DNA of 64,000 nucleotides from an uncultured Thermoanaerobaculia bacterium. GTDB taxonomy: Bacteria > Acidobacteriota > Thermoanaerobaculia > Multivoradales > Multivoraceae. Below, piece by piece: positions 26,899 through 36,302 of this stretch. Position 1 is the stretch's first letter, and every line of letters begins with the position of its first letter. Under the pieces are notes generated by a model, which did no database searches, had not been told where the DNA came from, and saw only the letters and a program-made list of their open reading frames with translations. The stretch is taken from the NCBI GenBank assembly GCA_951813015.1, contig CATOTG010000006.1, forward strand, positions 372,001-436,000, written 5' to 3'. Made by a program: the position numbers and the translations under genes.

Positions 26899-27642
26899 CT
26901 ACAGCCGCGGCTTGGCGGCGGGCCTGAGGCGCAGATCACAGACCTCGGCCGAGGCGGGCAGAGCCGCCGCGTCGACGATCGCCGAGGCGACATCGGCGGG
27001 GTCGAGGAACCGCTCCGCGTCGTACCGCTGGCCCAAACTGCGGCAGACCTCTTGCTGCATCCGGCTGCGGGTGCGCCCGGGATAGACGCTCAGCACGCGA
27101 ACGCCGTCCGCGTTGACCTCGGCGCGCAGGGCGTCGGCCAGAGCCCGCAGGGCATGCTTGCTGGCCGCGTACGCGGCGCTCCCCACACCCGCAACCAGGC
27201 CCGCCGTCGAGTTGACGAACACGACCAGACCTCCGCGTCGGCGGAGACCGGGAAGCAGCCGCCGGGTCAGCAGGTAGGGAGCGCGCGCGTTGACCGCGAG
27301 CTGGTGGTCGAGGTCGGCGGACGGCGCCGTTTCGAAGGAACCAGCGCGAAAGGCGCCCGCGGCGTGGACCAGCAAATCGACGCCGTCGCCGAGCGACGCG
27401 GACTCCGTTTCGGCGGCGCCGATCACGGCGGTTTCGGCGAGGTCCCCGGCCACGGTCCGGACGACTCCGGCCGCTCCCTCCAGCTCGCCGGCGATCACCC
27501 CAAGGCGCGCCCGGTCCCGACCCATGAGAACGAGGGAAGCACCCTCGGCGCCCAGCCGGCGAGCGACCTGCCCGCCAATCGCCCCGGTGGCCCCGGCCAC
27601 GACCGCGATTTGCTCGCTGAACCTGCTTGCACCGCCGGGCAC
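26899..27642 (-). CDS. Short-chain dehydrogenase/reductase
   Basis: A 247-residue classical SDR. The cofactor motif is VVAGATGAIGGQVARRLGAE, the NNAG-equivalent is LLVHAAGAF, and the catalytic Ser is in VFVNSTAGLVAG with YAASKHALRALADAL supplying Tyr and Lys. Arg/Asp residues after strand 2 (LMGRDRARL) suggest NADP(H). It starts with ATG 27642, back to back with the exported protein gene at 27741. No pathway context is evident. Confidence 0.9.
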   Translation of the reverse strand: MPGGASRFSEQIAVVAGATGAIGGQVARRLGAEGASLVLMGRDRARLGVIAGELEGAAGVVRTVAGDLAETAVIGAAETESASLGDGVDLLVHAAGAFRAGSFETAPSADLDHQLAVNARAPYLLTRRLLPGLRRRGGLVVFVNSTAGLVAGVGSAAYAASKHALRALADALRAEVNADGVRVLSVYPGRTRSRMQQEVCRSLGQRYDAERFLDPADVASAIVDAAALPASAEVCDLRLRPAAKPRL

Positions 27643-27740
27643 GCGCGCAGCTTACCGGCCCGCACCCGGCGAGGCTTCCGCTTCCCGCGGGGCGCCGCGC
27701 GGTGCAGCACCGCGTGGGACCGCCCGGTAAGCTGACACCG

Positions 27741-28793
27741 ATGCGAAGGCCGCTCTGCCTGACGCTGGCATTCCTTGCCTGGACCGCCGGGCGCCCGCCG
27801 GGCCTCGTCGCCGACGGGCTGACCGCCTATCGGGGACAGGACTGGGCTCACCTCCAGGCGACGGATGCAGAGCCGACCCTGTGGCTGGGCGCCGACCTGG
27901 CGGTGGAACTGCCGGTGACGGAACCGCCGGGGGCGCCCGTCCGCTACGACGACCTGGTGCTGCTCGGCCGGGACGCGGAGGGCATGCAGGAGTGGGCGGT
28001 CGCGGGAGTCGCCGTGGACAGGAACGGCCCCCGCCTGAGTCTGCTCGGCGGCCGCGGGAAACGCGTGCGCCCCATCGCTGCGCCCGACCGCCGGCAGGGC
28101 GCGGTCCAGATCGCCTCCGCTCGCTGGCTGGCGACCGAAGGGGCGGAACCCTTGCAGGGCCTCGCGTGGCTCGAAGCAACCCGGCCCCGTTCGCAGGAGG
28201 TGTGGCTGTCTCCCTGTCGCGACGGAGAACTCGAGGCCGCGACCCGCCTGGTCGGCGCGGGACCCGGTTCGCAGACCGCGCTCGACGCCGTCGTGCTCGC
28301 CGACGGCTCCTGGCTCCTCGTGTGGTCCGCCTTCGACGGCAACGACGACGATCTCGTCTGGCGGCAGGGACGGCCGGACGGAAGCTGGAGCGGAGGCCGC
28401 GTCTCCCTGGACAACCGGGCGCCCGACATCACGCCCCGGTTGCTGGTCACGCCGGAGGGCGCCGCGGTCGCCTGGAGCCGCTACGACGGGAACGTCTACC
28501 GGGTGCGGACGGCCCGGTTCGAACGGGGAGAGTGGCTGGCCGAAAGGTGGGCGGCGCCACCCGATTCGCTCTACCCCGAATGGGTCGGCAACGGCGACAC
28601 GCTCCTCTTCCTGCGCGGGTCGACGCGGACGTGGAGGGCCGTCGGACCCGTGTCGTCCGTGGAGTTCGCCGCGGCGACGCAAGCGCCGCCCGTGATCGAC
28701 TTCGATCCTTCCTCGGGGCTCCCGCGCGCGCGCTGGCCGGAGGCCGGCGGCTGGCGCTCGACACTTGGGACGCCGCCAGGAGTCCGGCCGTGA
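27741..28793 (+). CDS. Exported beta-propeller-like protein of unknown function
   Basis: 350 residues from ATG 27741 with a signal peptide (RRPLCLTLAFLAWTAGRPPG). Repeated segments of the type SRYDGNVYRVRTARFERGEW and SAFDGNDDDLVWRQGRPDGS indicate a beta-propeller similar to sialidase/BNR folds, though no Asp-box is complete. The stop overlaps the GTG start of the following membrane protein (GTGA at 28790-28793), so the pair is translationally coupled and probably functions together at the envelope. Confidence 0.65.
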   Translation: MRRPLCLTLAFLAWTAGRPPGLVADGLTAYRGQDWAHLQATDAEPTLWLGADLAVELPVTEPPGAPVRYDDLVLLGRDAEGMQEWAVAGVAVDRNGPRLSLLGGRGKRVRPIAAPDRRQGAVQIASARWLATEGAEPLQGLAWLEATRPRSQEVWLSPCRDGELEAATRLVGAGPGSQTALDAVVLADGSWLLVWSAFDGNDDDLVWRQGRPDGSWSGGRVSLDNRAPDITPRLLVTPEGAAVAWSRYDGNVYRVRTARFERGEWLAERWAAPPDSLYPEWVGNGDTLLFLRGSTRTWRAVGPVSSVEFAAATQAPPVIDFDPSSGLPRARWPEAGGWRSTLGTPPGVRP

Positions 28794-31231
28794 TCCCCGG
28801 GGCCCGAGGGTTGACCGGGCGGCTGCGGTCCCTGCTCCGGAATCGCGAAGGACTGTTCGCCAGCCGGCCCACGGTCGTGACGCTGGCCGCCCTGAGCTGC
28901 TTCCTGCTGGCCGTGCCGCTGACGATCGGCAAACCCGGCCAGCCCGCGACGCTCAAGGCCGACGAACCCGCCTACTACCTGATGGCGCTGAGCCTCGCCC
29001 GCGACTTCGACCTGCGCTACGAACCCGCGGACGGCGACCGGCTGCTGGAGGAGTTCCCCTTCGCCTCCACGCACAACCTGATCCTGATGACGTCGGACGG
29101 CTGGACCAGCGCGCACTACGGCAAGCCGCTGGCCTACCCGCTGTTCGCGGCGCCCTTTGCCGCGCTCTTCGGCGCCAACGGGATGGTGTTCCTCAACATG
29201 GCGCTGTTCGTCGCGATGGTGTGGCTGGCGGCGGTCTTCCTCGCCCGCCGCACCGCGCCCGCGACGGCCGCCGCCGTCGCCTGCGGCCTGTTGCTGCTCT
29301 CGGCATGTTCGCGCTACGTCTTCTGGCTGCAGCCCGAGGTGTTCAGCATGTTCGGCGTCTTCGGCGCGCTGTACTGGGGCTTCGAGAACCGCCGGCGAGC
29401 CTGGTGGCTGACCGCACTCTCGGGCGTGCTGCTCGCCCTGCCGGCCTACAACAAGCCGATGTTCGCGGCCATCGCGCTGCCGCTTGCGGGCGCGTTCCTT
29501 CTGCGCCGGCAGTGGAAGACCGCCGCGGTCTGGACCGCCGGCTTCACCGTCACCCTGGCACTGCTGGCGGGAATGTCGCAGGGCATGACCGGCCAGCTCC
29601 TGCCCTACCTCGGGTCCGACGTGCGGGCCGCGGTGCGCGTATGCGAGCCGGGAGACTGGCCGCCGGAGATCCTCGAGGCTCGACGGATCGAGGAGGCGCG
29701 AAGCGCCGGCGAGCCCGATCCGGCCGCCGACTCGACGACGTCGAACGTGATCCCGGAGTCGCCGACCGGCAACGCCTTCACCTGGCTGTTCCGCATCCCG
29801 CGCCAGTCGGTGGGAGAGGTGGTCGAGAACGTCGGCTACTTCCTGGTCGGCCGGCACGCCGGCCTGCTGCCCTACCACCCCTTCACCGGCATCGTCCTCG
29901 CCCTGTTCCTGCTCGGCGGTCGCCGCGACCGGGACCGCTGGCTGCTGCTCCTGTCCCTGGTCGTGATCGCCGGCTACTTCCTGCTCTTCATCGGCTGGAA
30001 CTGGCAGGGCGGCGGCGGCTTCATCGGCAACCGCTACTTCGTCAGCGTCGTCCCGGCCTTCCTGTTTCTCGTTCCGGGCCGGATCCCGCCCTGGACGGTC
30101 CCGGCCGGCTTCACTGCGGCCGGCCTGTTCGTCGGCGCGATGGTCCTCGCGCCGTTCGGCGTCAGCGTCCCCTCGCCGACGCTGCAGGCGCACACGCGGA
30201 ACGCACCGCTTCGCTACCTGCCGTTCGAGTTTTCGCTCCGCAATCTGCCCGGCTATGAACGCAGGGGCGTCGCCGGGATGGCGGTCCTGGGCCGAGCGGA
30301 CCGGGTGCTGGCGCGGGGCGGCCCCTGGTGGGTCGCCGCGCGCGGGCCGAGCGAGCTCTTCCTCGAGTCGCGGCGCCGCTACGACGACCTGGTGCTCTCC
30401 GTCTCCTCGCCGGTGGCGGGGAACCGCGTCCGTCTGCGGCTGGACGGCGGCCCGCCGGTCGACGTCGAGTTTGCGCAAGCCGACCAGCCGCAGCGGGTCG
30501 TCCTGCGCTCCCGCAAGCCCCACAAGACGAGGCGACGCGACGGGGCGCGGAGCCACGTCCACCGCGTCAGCATCGAGACCACGCGGGGCACGCCAACGAA
30601 GTGGACCCGGGTCCGGCCGCCGGCCCCGTGCTCCGCGTATGGATGGAACCGGGAGACCGAGGAGACCTTCCATCTCGGCGCGGAGCTGCGCATCCTGGGC
30701 AGTGAGCAGCACCTGAACGCCGACGTCTTCGCAGCCCGGATCGGCACCGTGGGCCTGGCGCCGGCCACGCTTGCGGCGGGCGCCGAGGTTCCACTCCCCG
30801 TTGGCGTGACCAACGAGGCCGCAGTGGCGTGGGACCGCCAGGGAGCGGTCGGCGTCAACCTGGGGTCGCGCTGGCGCCAGGGCTTCGCGCCGGCGGAAGG
30901 CGAGGATGAGGAACCCGGCCCCCAGGTCGGCCCGGAGGGTCCGCGCACTCTGCTGCCGCGGATGGATCCGGACACCTTCGAGACGATCATGCTGACTGTC
31001 CGCGTGCCGGATGAACCCGGCGAGTACACCCTGGAGATCGACCTCGTCTACGAGCAGGTCGCGTGGTTCGCGAGCCGCGGCGTGACGCCGTTGCGTCTGC
31101 CTATGCGGGTCGCGGGTCCCGATCCCGGCCCTGTTTCCGGTCCCGGGCCTGCGCCTCCGCCCGGCCCTCCCGGGCCTCGTCCGCTTCTTCCAGCAGCCCC
31201 GCCCCCCGAAGAGCGTCCGCGGCCTCGCTGA
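28790..31231 (+). CDS. Multi-pass membrane protein, PMT/GT39-like glycosyltransferase fold with C-terminal beta domain
   Basis: 813 residues from GTG 28790. The N-terminal 450 residues contain about ten membrane helices, beginning VVTLAALSCFLLAVPLTIG. An early luminal loop with LKADEPAYYLMALSLARDFD has the acidic residues expected of GT-C glycosyltransferases, and NWQGGGGFIGNRYFVSVVP is a conserved-looking later loop. The C-terminal 300 residues form soluble beta domains (LVLSVSSPVAGNRVRLRLDG; EVPLPVGVTNEAAVAWDRQG), ending in a Pro-rich tail. The last 131 bases overlap the 3' end of the convergent DUF4910 gene. A polyprenyl-phosphate-sugar-dependent glycosyltransferase is the best guess. Confidence 0.7.
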   Translation: MIPGARGLTGRLRSLLRNREGLFASRPTVVTLAALSCFLLAVPLTIGKPGQPATLKADEPAYYLMALSLARDFDLRYEPADGDRLLEEFPFASTHNLILMTSDGWTSAHYGKPLAYPLFAAPFAALFGANGMVFLNMALFVAMVWLAAVFLARRTAPATAAAVACGLLLLSACSRYVFWLQPEVFSMFGVFGALYWGFENRRRAWWLTALSGVLLALPAYNKPMFAAIALPLAGAFLLRRQWKTAAVWTAGFTVTLALLAGMSQGMTGQLLPYLGSDVRAAVRVCEPGDWPPEILEARRIEEARSAGEPDPAADSTTSNVIPESPTGNAFTWLFRIPRQSVGEVVENVGYFLVGRHAGLLPYHPFTGIVLALFLLGGRRDRDRWLLLLSLVVIAGYFLLFIGWNWQGGGGFIGNRYFVSVVPAFLFLVPGRIPPWTVPAGFTAAGLFVGAMVLAPFGVSVPSPTLQAHTRNAPLRYLPFEFSLRNLPGYERRGVAGMAVLGRADRVLARGGPWWVAARGPSELFLESRRRYDDLVLSVSSPVAGNRVRLRLDGGPPVDVEFAQADQPQRVVLRSRKPHKTRRRDGARSHVHRVSIETTRGTPTKWTRVRPPAPCSAYGWNRETEETFHLGAELRILGSEQHLNADVFAARIGTVGLAPATLAAGAEVPLPVGVTNEAAVAWDRQGAVGVNLGSRWRQGFAPAEGEDEEPGPQVGPEGPRTLLPRMDPDTFETIMLTVRVPDEPGEYTLEIDLVYEQVAWFASRGVTPLRLPMRVAGPDPGPVSGPGPAPPPGPPGPRPLLPAAPPPEERPRPR

Positions 31232-32717
31232 TCGCCTCGAGCGGCATCCCGGAGCGTTCCGCGATGTCGGACAACGAACGCTCGCCGTCGCTCTGATTCA
31301 GTACCCACAGCATGGCGATCTCGCGGTCCCTGCGGCCGGCGCCGCCCAGGCCGCCGTACAGACCGCGACGACCGAGTTGAGGCTCCCCGAAGGGCTCCGT
31401 GTTGCGGTAGCGGCGGTGGCCGCCGGGGTTCCCGACACCGCTCGCCGACGCCGGCGGGGACCCCGGCGGCGCGATTCGGGCAACGGCGGGAAGCGCCCTC
31501 GCAAGGCCGGAATCAGGCTCTCGACGGGCGCCATCGGGAACCGTCCGCGAACCAGTCCGTGCGGCCGCCGGTCGGCTGCGCCAGCCTTCGCCGGAACTCG
31601 GGAGATCCCGGCCCAGGCGTGGCTGGCGCGCCGGTTCCCGCGCCTCCTCCAGCACCGCGGCCGTCCCCAGGTACGCGGCGAGCGAGCCGGCCAGCGCGTC
31701 GGCGCAAACGAACGACAGATCGTCCCCTGAGGTGTGGTACTCGGGATACCGGCCCCAGGGAGTGCGGGTCAGCACGCCGACCGGCAGGTCGAAGCCGGGC
31801 GAACAGTACTGGCGTTCGTCGTAGCCGAAGGGGAAGAAGTCCTCGGTCACGAGTTCCTCGCCGAGTTCGGCCAGGCCCGCCACGACGGCCCGGTCGATTT
31901 CGGCGTCCCCGCGGCGGCTCTTCTTGTAGTGGAAGGCGCCCGCGTCGCCCAGGTTCGCGGCGATCAGACCGTGGCGGAAGGTGTCGAGCCGGTCGCGGTT
32001 CCGGGCCAGCCAGGCGATCGCGCCGATGCCGCCGGGGGCGAACAGGAAGCGGTAGCTGTAGCGGCGCTCGGGCACGGCGGCCAGGGCTTCGGCGAGATGC
32101 ACGGCGACGGCGATGCCGGAGAGGTTGTCGTTCGCCAGTTGGGGATGGCAGACGTGGCTCGAGATGACGACCTCTTCGGTGGTCGACCCCGACAGCAGGC
32201 ACTCGCCCCAGGTCATCGAACCGTCTTCGAGCGAGGCGTCGATGAAGACCTCGTACTCGCCGTCCGGGAGGGATTCGAGGCGCCGGTGGGGCAGGCAGAA
32301 GCCCCAGGACTCCTCGTAGTACGAGGTCCGATAGGGGATCAGGGCCGGCTGGTCCGGCAGGCTGTGGAGGCGCGGTCGCAGTTCGTTCAGGGGCAGCCGG
32401 CAGTGGATCGGGACGCTGTACCCGACGAGGTGAAGGCCGTGGTCGGCAAAGTCGACGACCCGACGGCCCGAGGGATCCCGGATCCACGCCTCGCGCGGGT
32501 TCCACTCCTTCGGCACGGTCCAGTCGAGGACGGGCGTGCCGGTGGGGAGTTCGTGGACTTCGAGCGAGATCCGGCGAGCAATCCGCTCGAGCGTGGCTCG
32601 AACGCCGTGGCCGGTCAGGCTGCGGGGGATGGGGTAGAGCTCGGCGGCGAGGTCCGTCATCGACCGGCCGACCGCGTCGCGGTCGAGGGTGGAGAGGACC
32701 TGCCGGACGGACGACAT
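31101..32717 (-). CDS. DUF4910 zinc aminopeptidase-like protein with in-frame insertion
   Basis: 538 residues, against roughly 430-440 usual for the family. The N-terminal part has AAELYPIPRSLTGHGVRATL; the metal site is visible as SSHVCHPQLANDNLSG with EYHTSGDDLSF downstream. After AYLGTAAVLEEAREPAR, about 73 residues of Arg/Pro-rich text (about 31421-31640) interrupt the family sequence, which resumes RRYRNTEPFGEPQLGRRGLY. The insert contains a match to repeat family B (31541-31585) and keeps the frame open. The C-terminus is a winged-helix module (AMLWVLNQSDGERSLSDIAE). Relatives are found in polysaccharide or secondary-metabolite clusters. It overlaps the preceding convergent gene by 131 bp. 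Confidence 0.8.
   Translation of the reverse strand: MSSVRQVLSTLDRDAVGRSMTDLAAELYPIPRSLTGHGVRATLERIARRISLEVHELPTGTPVLDWTVPKEWNPREAWIRDPSGRRVVDFADHGLHLVGYSVPIHCRLPLNELRPRLHSLPDQPALIPYRTSYYEESWGFCLPHRRLESLPDGEYEVFIDASLEDGSMTWGECLLSGSTTEEVVISSHVCHPQLANDNLSGIAVAVHLAEALAAVPERRYSYRFLFAPGGIGAIAWLARNRDRLDTFRHGLIAANLGDAGAFHYKKSRRGDAEIDRAVVAGLAELGEELVTEDFFPFGYDERQYCSPGFDLPVGVLTRTPWGRYPEYHTSGDDLSFVCADALAGSLAAYLGTAAVLEEAREPARQPRLGRDLPSSGEGWRSRPAAARTGSRTVPDGARREPDSGLARALPAVARIAPPGSPPASASGVGNPGGHRRYRNTEPFGEPQLGRRGLYGGLGGAGRRDREIAMLWVLNQSDGERSLSDIAERSGMPLEAISEAADALRGAGLLEEADEAREGRAEAQARDRKQGRDRDPRPA
31541..31585 (-). repeat. Fragment of repeat family B inside a coding sequence
   Basis: On the plus strand CGCGAACCAGTCCGTGCGGCC matches 19160-19180 of the family B copy with a single insertion. 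It lies in the extra segment of the DUF4910 gene. Only part of the element is recognisable, so the identity is moderately supported. Confidence 0.5.
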
Positions 32718-32739
32718 GGGCCTATTCTGCGCGAAGCCG

Positions 32740-34563
32740 CTACAGGTACCCCATCGCCTTCAGGCGCTCGATCTCCTGGCGGGTCCGTTCGACATTCGTG
32801 CCGCCCACCGTGTCGACGGGTTCCCAGGCGTGCCGGTATGTCCGGACCTGCGACCTGTCACCGACGTTCGGGGCAACCTCGAACGCGTCATCCAGCACTC
32901 GACCTTCCGCGTCGGCCGGCACGGGCAGCCCCAACAGCGCCAGCACGGTCGGAAAGACATCGAGCACATGGCTGCTCTCCAGCCGATGACCCGGGCGAAC
33001 GCCCGGTCCGTACAGCAACAGCACGCCGTCCGGGCCGTGCCGATGCTGGGTATACAGCCGGTGGACGAAGGTCGGCGACTGGCCGTGGTCGGAAGCGATG
33101 ACGAAGACCGTCTCGGGCCCCAGGAGCCCGCGCAGTTCGCCGACCAAAGCGTCGATTTGCCGGTAGACGTTGGCCACCGCTTCGCCGTGCTCGTCGATGC
33201 CGGCGGGCGACACGAAGGGGAACCGCTCCGGCTGGGCCCAGCGCCAGCGCTGGTGCGAGACCGTGTCCGGTTCGTGCGTGTAGAGGTTGAGGAACCGCGG
33301 CGGCGGCTCGCCCTGCCGGGAGCGGTGCTCCAGCAGGGCGATGACGGCCCGGTGCTGCCAGTCGAGGTCCGGTCGGCCGGCGGCCGCGTCCATCACCTCC
33401 TGAGGCAGCTCGGGCGGCTGGACGAACCACTCGAGCGTCGTCTTCGCGCTGCCGGAAGCTGCAAGTGTGTCGTTCAGGCCGTAACCGAGGAGCCGGCTCG
33501 AGGGCTCGAGCATCGGCTGAGCCGGGAACGAGTAGAAGTAGCCGTCGACGACCACCGTCGGCAGTCCGGCGCGGTCCGCGATCTCCCATATCGGCGGCGA
33601 GGCGAGGTCGAGGCGGTTGACGAAGCGCCTCGATATCCCCGGCGCCCGGGCGAGGAGATCGACCAGTTCCTTGAAGTACGTGCGGTGGACGGGGAACAGG
33701 CCGGCGCCGGAACCGGGAAAGCGGACACGGTAGAAGTCGTGGACGTGGTGGCGGTCGGGCGCCTCTCCCGTGTACAGCGACGCCCAGATCACGGCCGAGT
33801 TCGCGCCGCGGAAGGTCTCGAGACGGCCGAAGGTCCCGTCCCGGACGAACTCACCAAGGTTCGGCAGTTCGCCGTCGTCGATCAGGTCGACAAGAAAGCC
33901 CGGATCCAGGCCGTCGAAGCCGAGGTAGGCGACGGGCTGTGCGGGCCGGGCGATGAGTGCAGCCGGGTCGAACAGTCCAGGTCTGTCACCGGGCAGAAGC
34001 CGGAAGGCGATCGGCAAGCCAAGATGGGCGGCCCCCAGAACGACCGCGACCGCGGCCAGAAGCCGCCGGAGTCGCCCGGCGTCGGCGAGACGCCGGACAC
34101 CGGCCGCGACGATCAGCGTCGCCCCCCAGACCAGGGCCCCCAGCAACAGGCCGGCCGCGACAAGGAAGGACGCCATGCCGGCAAAGGTCCGCGGCTCGAA
34201 CCCGGGAACCTGCCCGTAGGTCAGCCCGTAGAAAAGGACCGGTTGAAAGATCGCCAGGTTCAGCAAACAAGCGGCCCAGACCGCCGGGGCACCGGTCAGC
34301 CGGAAGCGGGGGAACGCCGCCAATCGCAGCAACCATCCGACGGCGCCGAGCAACGCTGCGACGCCGCAGCCGTAGAGCAGCAAGAACAGGATCAGCGCCG
34401 CGAGCGCCGCGAGCGGACTCTCGACCCGGTTGTGCACGACGTGGGCGACCGAGATCGGCCCGCCGAAGAGAAGCGCGCCGTACAGCAGGCCGACGGTCGA
34501 ATCGCGTCGCCAGGCAGCGAAGGTCGCGCCGCTTGCCGGCGATGCGTCCGGAGGTTCGGGCAC
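32740..34563 (-). CDS. Membrane-anchored alkaline-phosphatase-superfamily phosphodiesterase
   Basis: A 607-residue protein. Residues about 25-190 hold five or six membrane helices (LAALAALILFLLLYGCGVAA; FAGMASFLVAAGLLLGALVW). The C-terminal domain is a type I phosphodiesterase/nucleotide pyrophosphatase: VAYLGFDGLDPGFLVDLIDD (metal ligand), FRGANSAVIWASLYTGEAPD (nucleophile region) and VFVIASDHGQSPTFVHRL. It ends ERTRQEIERLKAMGYL, the same tail type as the sulfatase-like protein at 25317-26801. Substrate is unknown; an envelope phosphodiester or phosphoglycan is plausible. It is divergent from purA. Confidence 0.82.
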   Translation of the reverse strand: MPEPPDASPASGATFAAWRRDSTVGLLYGALLFGGPISVAHVVHNRVESPLAALAALILFLLLYGCGVAALLGAVGWLLRLAAFPRFRLTGAPAVWAACLLNLAIFQPVLFYGLTYGQVPGFEPRTFAGMASFLVAAGLLLGALVWGATLIVAAGVRRLADAGRLRRLLAAVAVVLGAAHLGLPIAFRLLPGDRPGLFDPAALIARPAQPVAYLGFDGLDPGFLVDLIDDGELPNLGEFVRDGTFGRLETFRGANSAVIWASLYTGEAPDRHHVHDFYRVRFPGSGAGLFPVHRTYFKELVDLLARAPGISRRFVNRLDLASPPIWEIADRAGLPTVVVDGYFYSFPAQPMLEPSSRLLGYGLNDTLAASGSAKTTLEWFVQPPELPQEVMDAAAGRPDLDWQHRAVIALLEHRSRQGEPPPRFLNLYTHEPDTVSHQRWRWAQPERFPFVSPAGIDEHGEAVANVYRQIDALVGELRGLLGPETVFVIASDHGQSPTFVHRLYTQHRHGPDGVLLLYGPGVRPGHRLESSHVLDVFPTVLALLGLPVPADAEGRVLDDAFEVAPNVGDRSQVRTYRHAWEPVDTVGGTNVERTRQEIERLKAMGYL

Positions 34564-34689
34564 AGACCGGTGATGATACGGCAGCGACGGGCGAGCACGG
34601 AGCCGGGCGCCCGCCCATCGCTGCTAGGGTCGCGCTCCCCGCGTCGCGGCGATGCGGGCCGAACCGCAAGCTGCTCCAGGGAAACGGAC

Positions 34690-36036
34690 ATGGCGAACGT
34701 AGTCGTCGTCGGCATGCAGTGGGGTGACGAAGGCAAGGGCAAGATCATCGATCTTCTGTGCCCGGCCTTCGACGCCGTGGTCCGCTTCCAGGGCGGCAAC
34801 AACGCCGGCCATACCGTGAAGTTCGGCAGCGGCGAGGGCGACGAGCACTTCGCGCTGCACCTGATCCCGTCCGGCATCCTGCACTCAGGGCTTGCCTGCT
34901 ACCTGGGCAACGGGATGGTGATCGACCCGGACGCCTTCCTGGGCGAGGTCGCCCAACTGGAGCGACGGGGCATCGAGACGGCCGGCCGGTTGCGGCTCTC
35001 CGACCGGGCCCACGCCCTGACGCCGGTGCACGTGGCGCTCGATGTCGTGCGCGAGGAGGCGCGCGGCGCCGACCGGATCGGCACGACGGCCAAGGGCATC
35101 GGTCCCGCCTACGAGAGCAAGATCGGCCGCACCGGCATCCGCCTGGCGGAACTCGTGGCCGGCGGCGAGGCGATGATGAACCGGCAGATCGTGCGGGTCG
35201 CGGACTTCGAGCGTCCGGCTGCCGAGGGCGCCGAGTTGGACCCCGAAGCCGCCGCCGCGGACCTCGCCCGCTGGGCCGAACGCCTGTCGCCCTACCTCTG
35301 CGACCTGTCGGTCGAACTGGACAGCCTGATCCGCAACGGCGGCACGGTGCTCTTCGAGGGCGCGCAGGGCGCGCTGCTCGACGTCGACCACGGGACCTAT
35401 CCCTACGTGACGAGCTCGAACTCGACGACCGGCGGCGCCGCGACCGGCAGCGGCGTGCCGCCGACCGTAATCGACGGCGCGGTCGGGGTGGTCAAGGCGT
35501 ACACGACCCGGGTCGGCGAAGGGCCGATGCCCACCGAGCTCGTGGACGGCGTCGGCCTCCACCTGCGGGACCGCGGACACGAGTTCGGCACGACGACCGG
35601 GCGGCCGCGCCGCTGCGGCTGGCTCGATCTGGTCGTCCTGCGCCACGCGAGCCGGATCAACGGGGCGCGCTGCCTGGCGCTGACGAAGATCGACGTACTC
35701 GACGAACTGGACGAACTCAAGGTCTGCGTCGCCTACCGCATCGACGGCGAGGTCGTGCGGAACCTGCCGGCGGTGACCGACCGTCTGGAGGCCGCCGAGC
35801 CCATCTACCGCACGTTCCGAGGCTGGAAGCAGGACACGCGCGGCGTGCTGGAGCGGAGCGACCTGCCGCAGGCCGCCCTCGACTACGTCGACTTCCTGGA
35901 GCAGGAACTCGACGCGAGCGCGGATCTGATCTCTTCCGGCCCGCGTCGCGAGGAAACGGTGGTGAGCGGCGGGCGGCGGCTCGAGGAGTGGCTGGGCGGG
36001 CGGTTTGCGGCTGTACGGGCGGCGGTCGGCGAGTAG
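34690..36036 (+). CDS. purA: Adenylosuccinate synthetase
   Basis: 448 residues from ATG 34690. It catalyses IMP + Asp + GTP to adenylosuccinate, the first step from IMP to AMP. The P-loop [20 protein letters not shown] and the catalytic His in [14 protein letters not shown] are intact. Further signatures are [40 protein letters not shown] then TSSNSTTGG, and the GTP-binding [20 protein letters not shown]. Length is normal. It stands alone, with family B repeat and tRNA-Lys downstream. Confidence 0.97.
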   Translation: MANVVVVGMQWGDEGKGKIIDLLCPAFDAVVRFQGGNNAGHTVKFGSGEGDEHFALHLIPSGILHSGLACYLGNGMVIDPDAFLGEVAQLERRGIETAGRLRLSDRAHALTPVHVALDVVREEARGADRIGTTAKGIGPAYESKIGRTGIRLAELVAGGEAMMNRQIVRVADFERPAAEGAELDPEAAAADLARWAERLSPYLCDLSVELDSLIRNGGTVLFEGAQGALLDVDHGTYPYVTSSNSTTGGAATGSGVPPTVIDGAVGVVKAYTTRVGEGPMPTELVDGVGLHLRDRGHEFGTTTGRPRRCGWLDLVVLRHASRINGARCLALTKIDVLDELDELKVCVAYRIDGEVVRNLPAVTDRLEAAEPIYRTFRGWKQDTRGVLERSDLPQAALDYVDFLEQELDASADLISSGPRREETVVSGGRRLEEWLGGRFAAVRAAVGE

Positions 36037-36070
36037 GGCGGATTCGGCCTGCGGCGGATGCCGGCGGGAA

Positions 36071-36136
36071 CCCGGGTGGCGCGAAGCCGCGCCACCCGTG
36101 AAGCAGCCCGTGGGCCCGTCATCGGGCGCACGGACG
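36071..36136 (+). repeat. Double-hairpin repeat family B, single copy
   Basis: First hairpin GGGTGGCGCG-AAGC-CGCGCCACCC, perfect over 10 bp, then the second hairpin CCGTGGGCCCG/CGGGCGCACGG. It aligns with both tandem copies at 19061-19197. It lies 34 bp after the purA stop and 64 bp before tRNA-Lys, and could act as a transcription terminator or mRNA 3'-end stabiliser. Confidence 0.75.
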
Positions 36137-36199
36137 GCGCCCCGGCGCACCCGGTGGCGGATCGCGGTCCGAGAGCTGCCGGCGGTCGTATACTGCGGT

Positions 36200-36275
36200 G
36201 GGCCGTTAGCTCAGTTGGTAGAGCAGTGGACTTTTAATCCAAGGGTCGGGGGTTCGATCCCCTCACGGCCCACCA
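36200..36275 (+). tRNA. tRNA-Lys (anticodon TTT)
   Basis: A 76-nt cloverleaf: acceptor GGGCCGT/ACGGCCC, D-arm GCTC-AGTTGGTA-GAGC, anticodon loop CTTTTAA (TTT), T-arm GGGGG-TTCGATC-CCCTC, and an encoded CCA at 36273-36275. A TATACT hexamer at 36189-36194 is a good -10 box but sits very close to the mature 5' end; no convincing -35 was seen. Confidence 0.97.
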
Positions 36276-36302
36276 GGGCCGATCCGTACCGTGGCGGAAC
36301 AG

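Noticed and set aside
34758..36101. 447-codon frame overlapping purA on the same strand
   Set aside because: It is the +2 shadow of purA, almost entirely Arg/Gly/Ala, while purA carries all the catalytic motifs.
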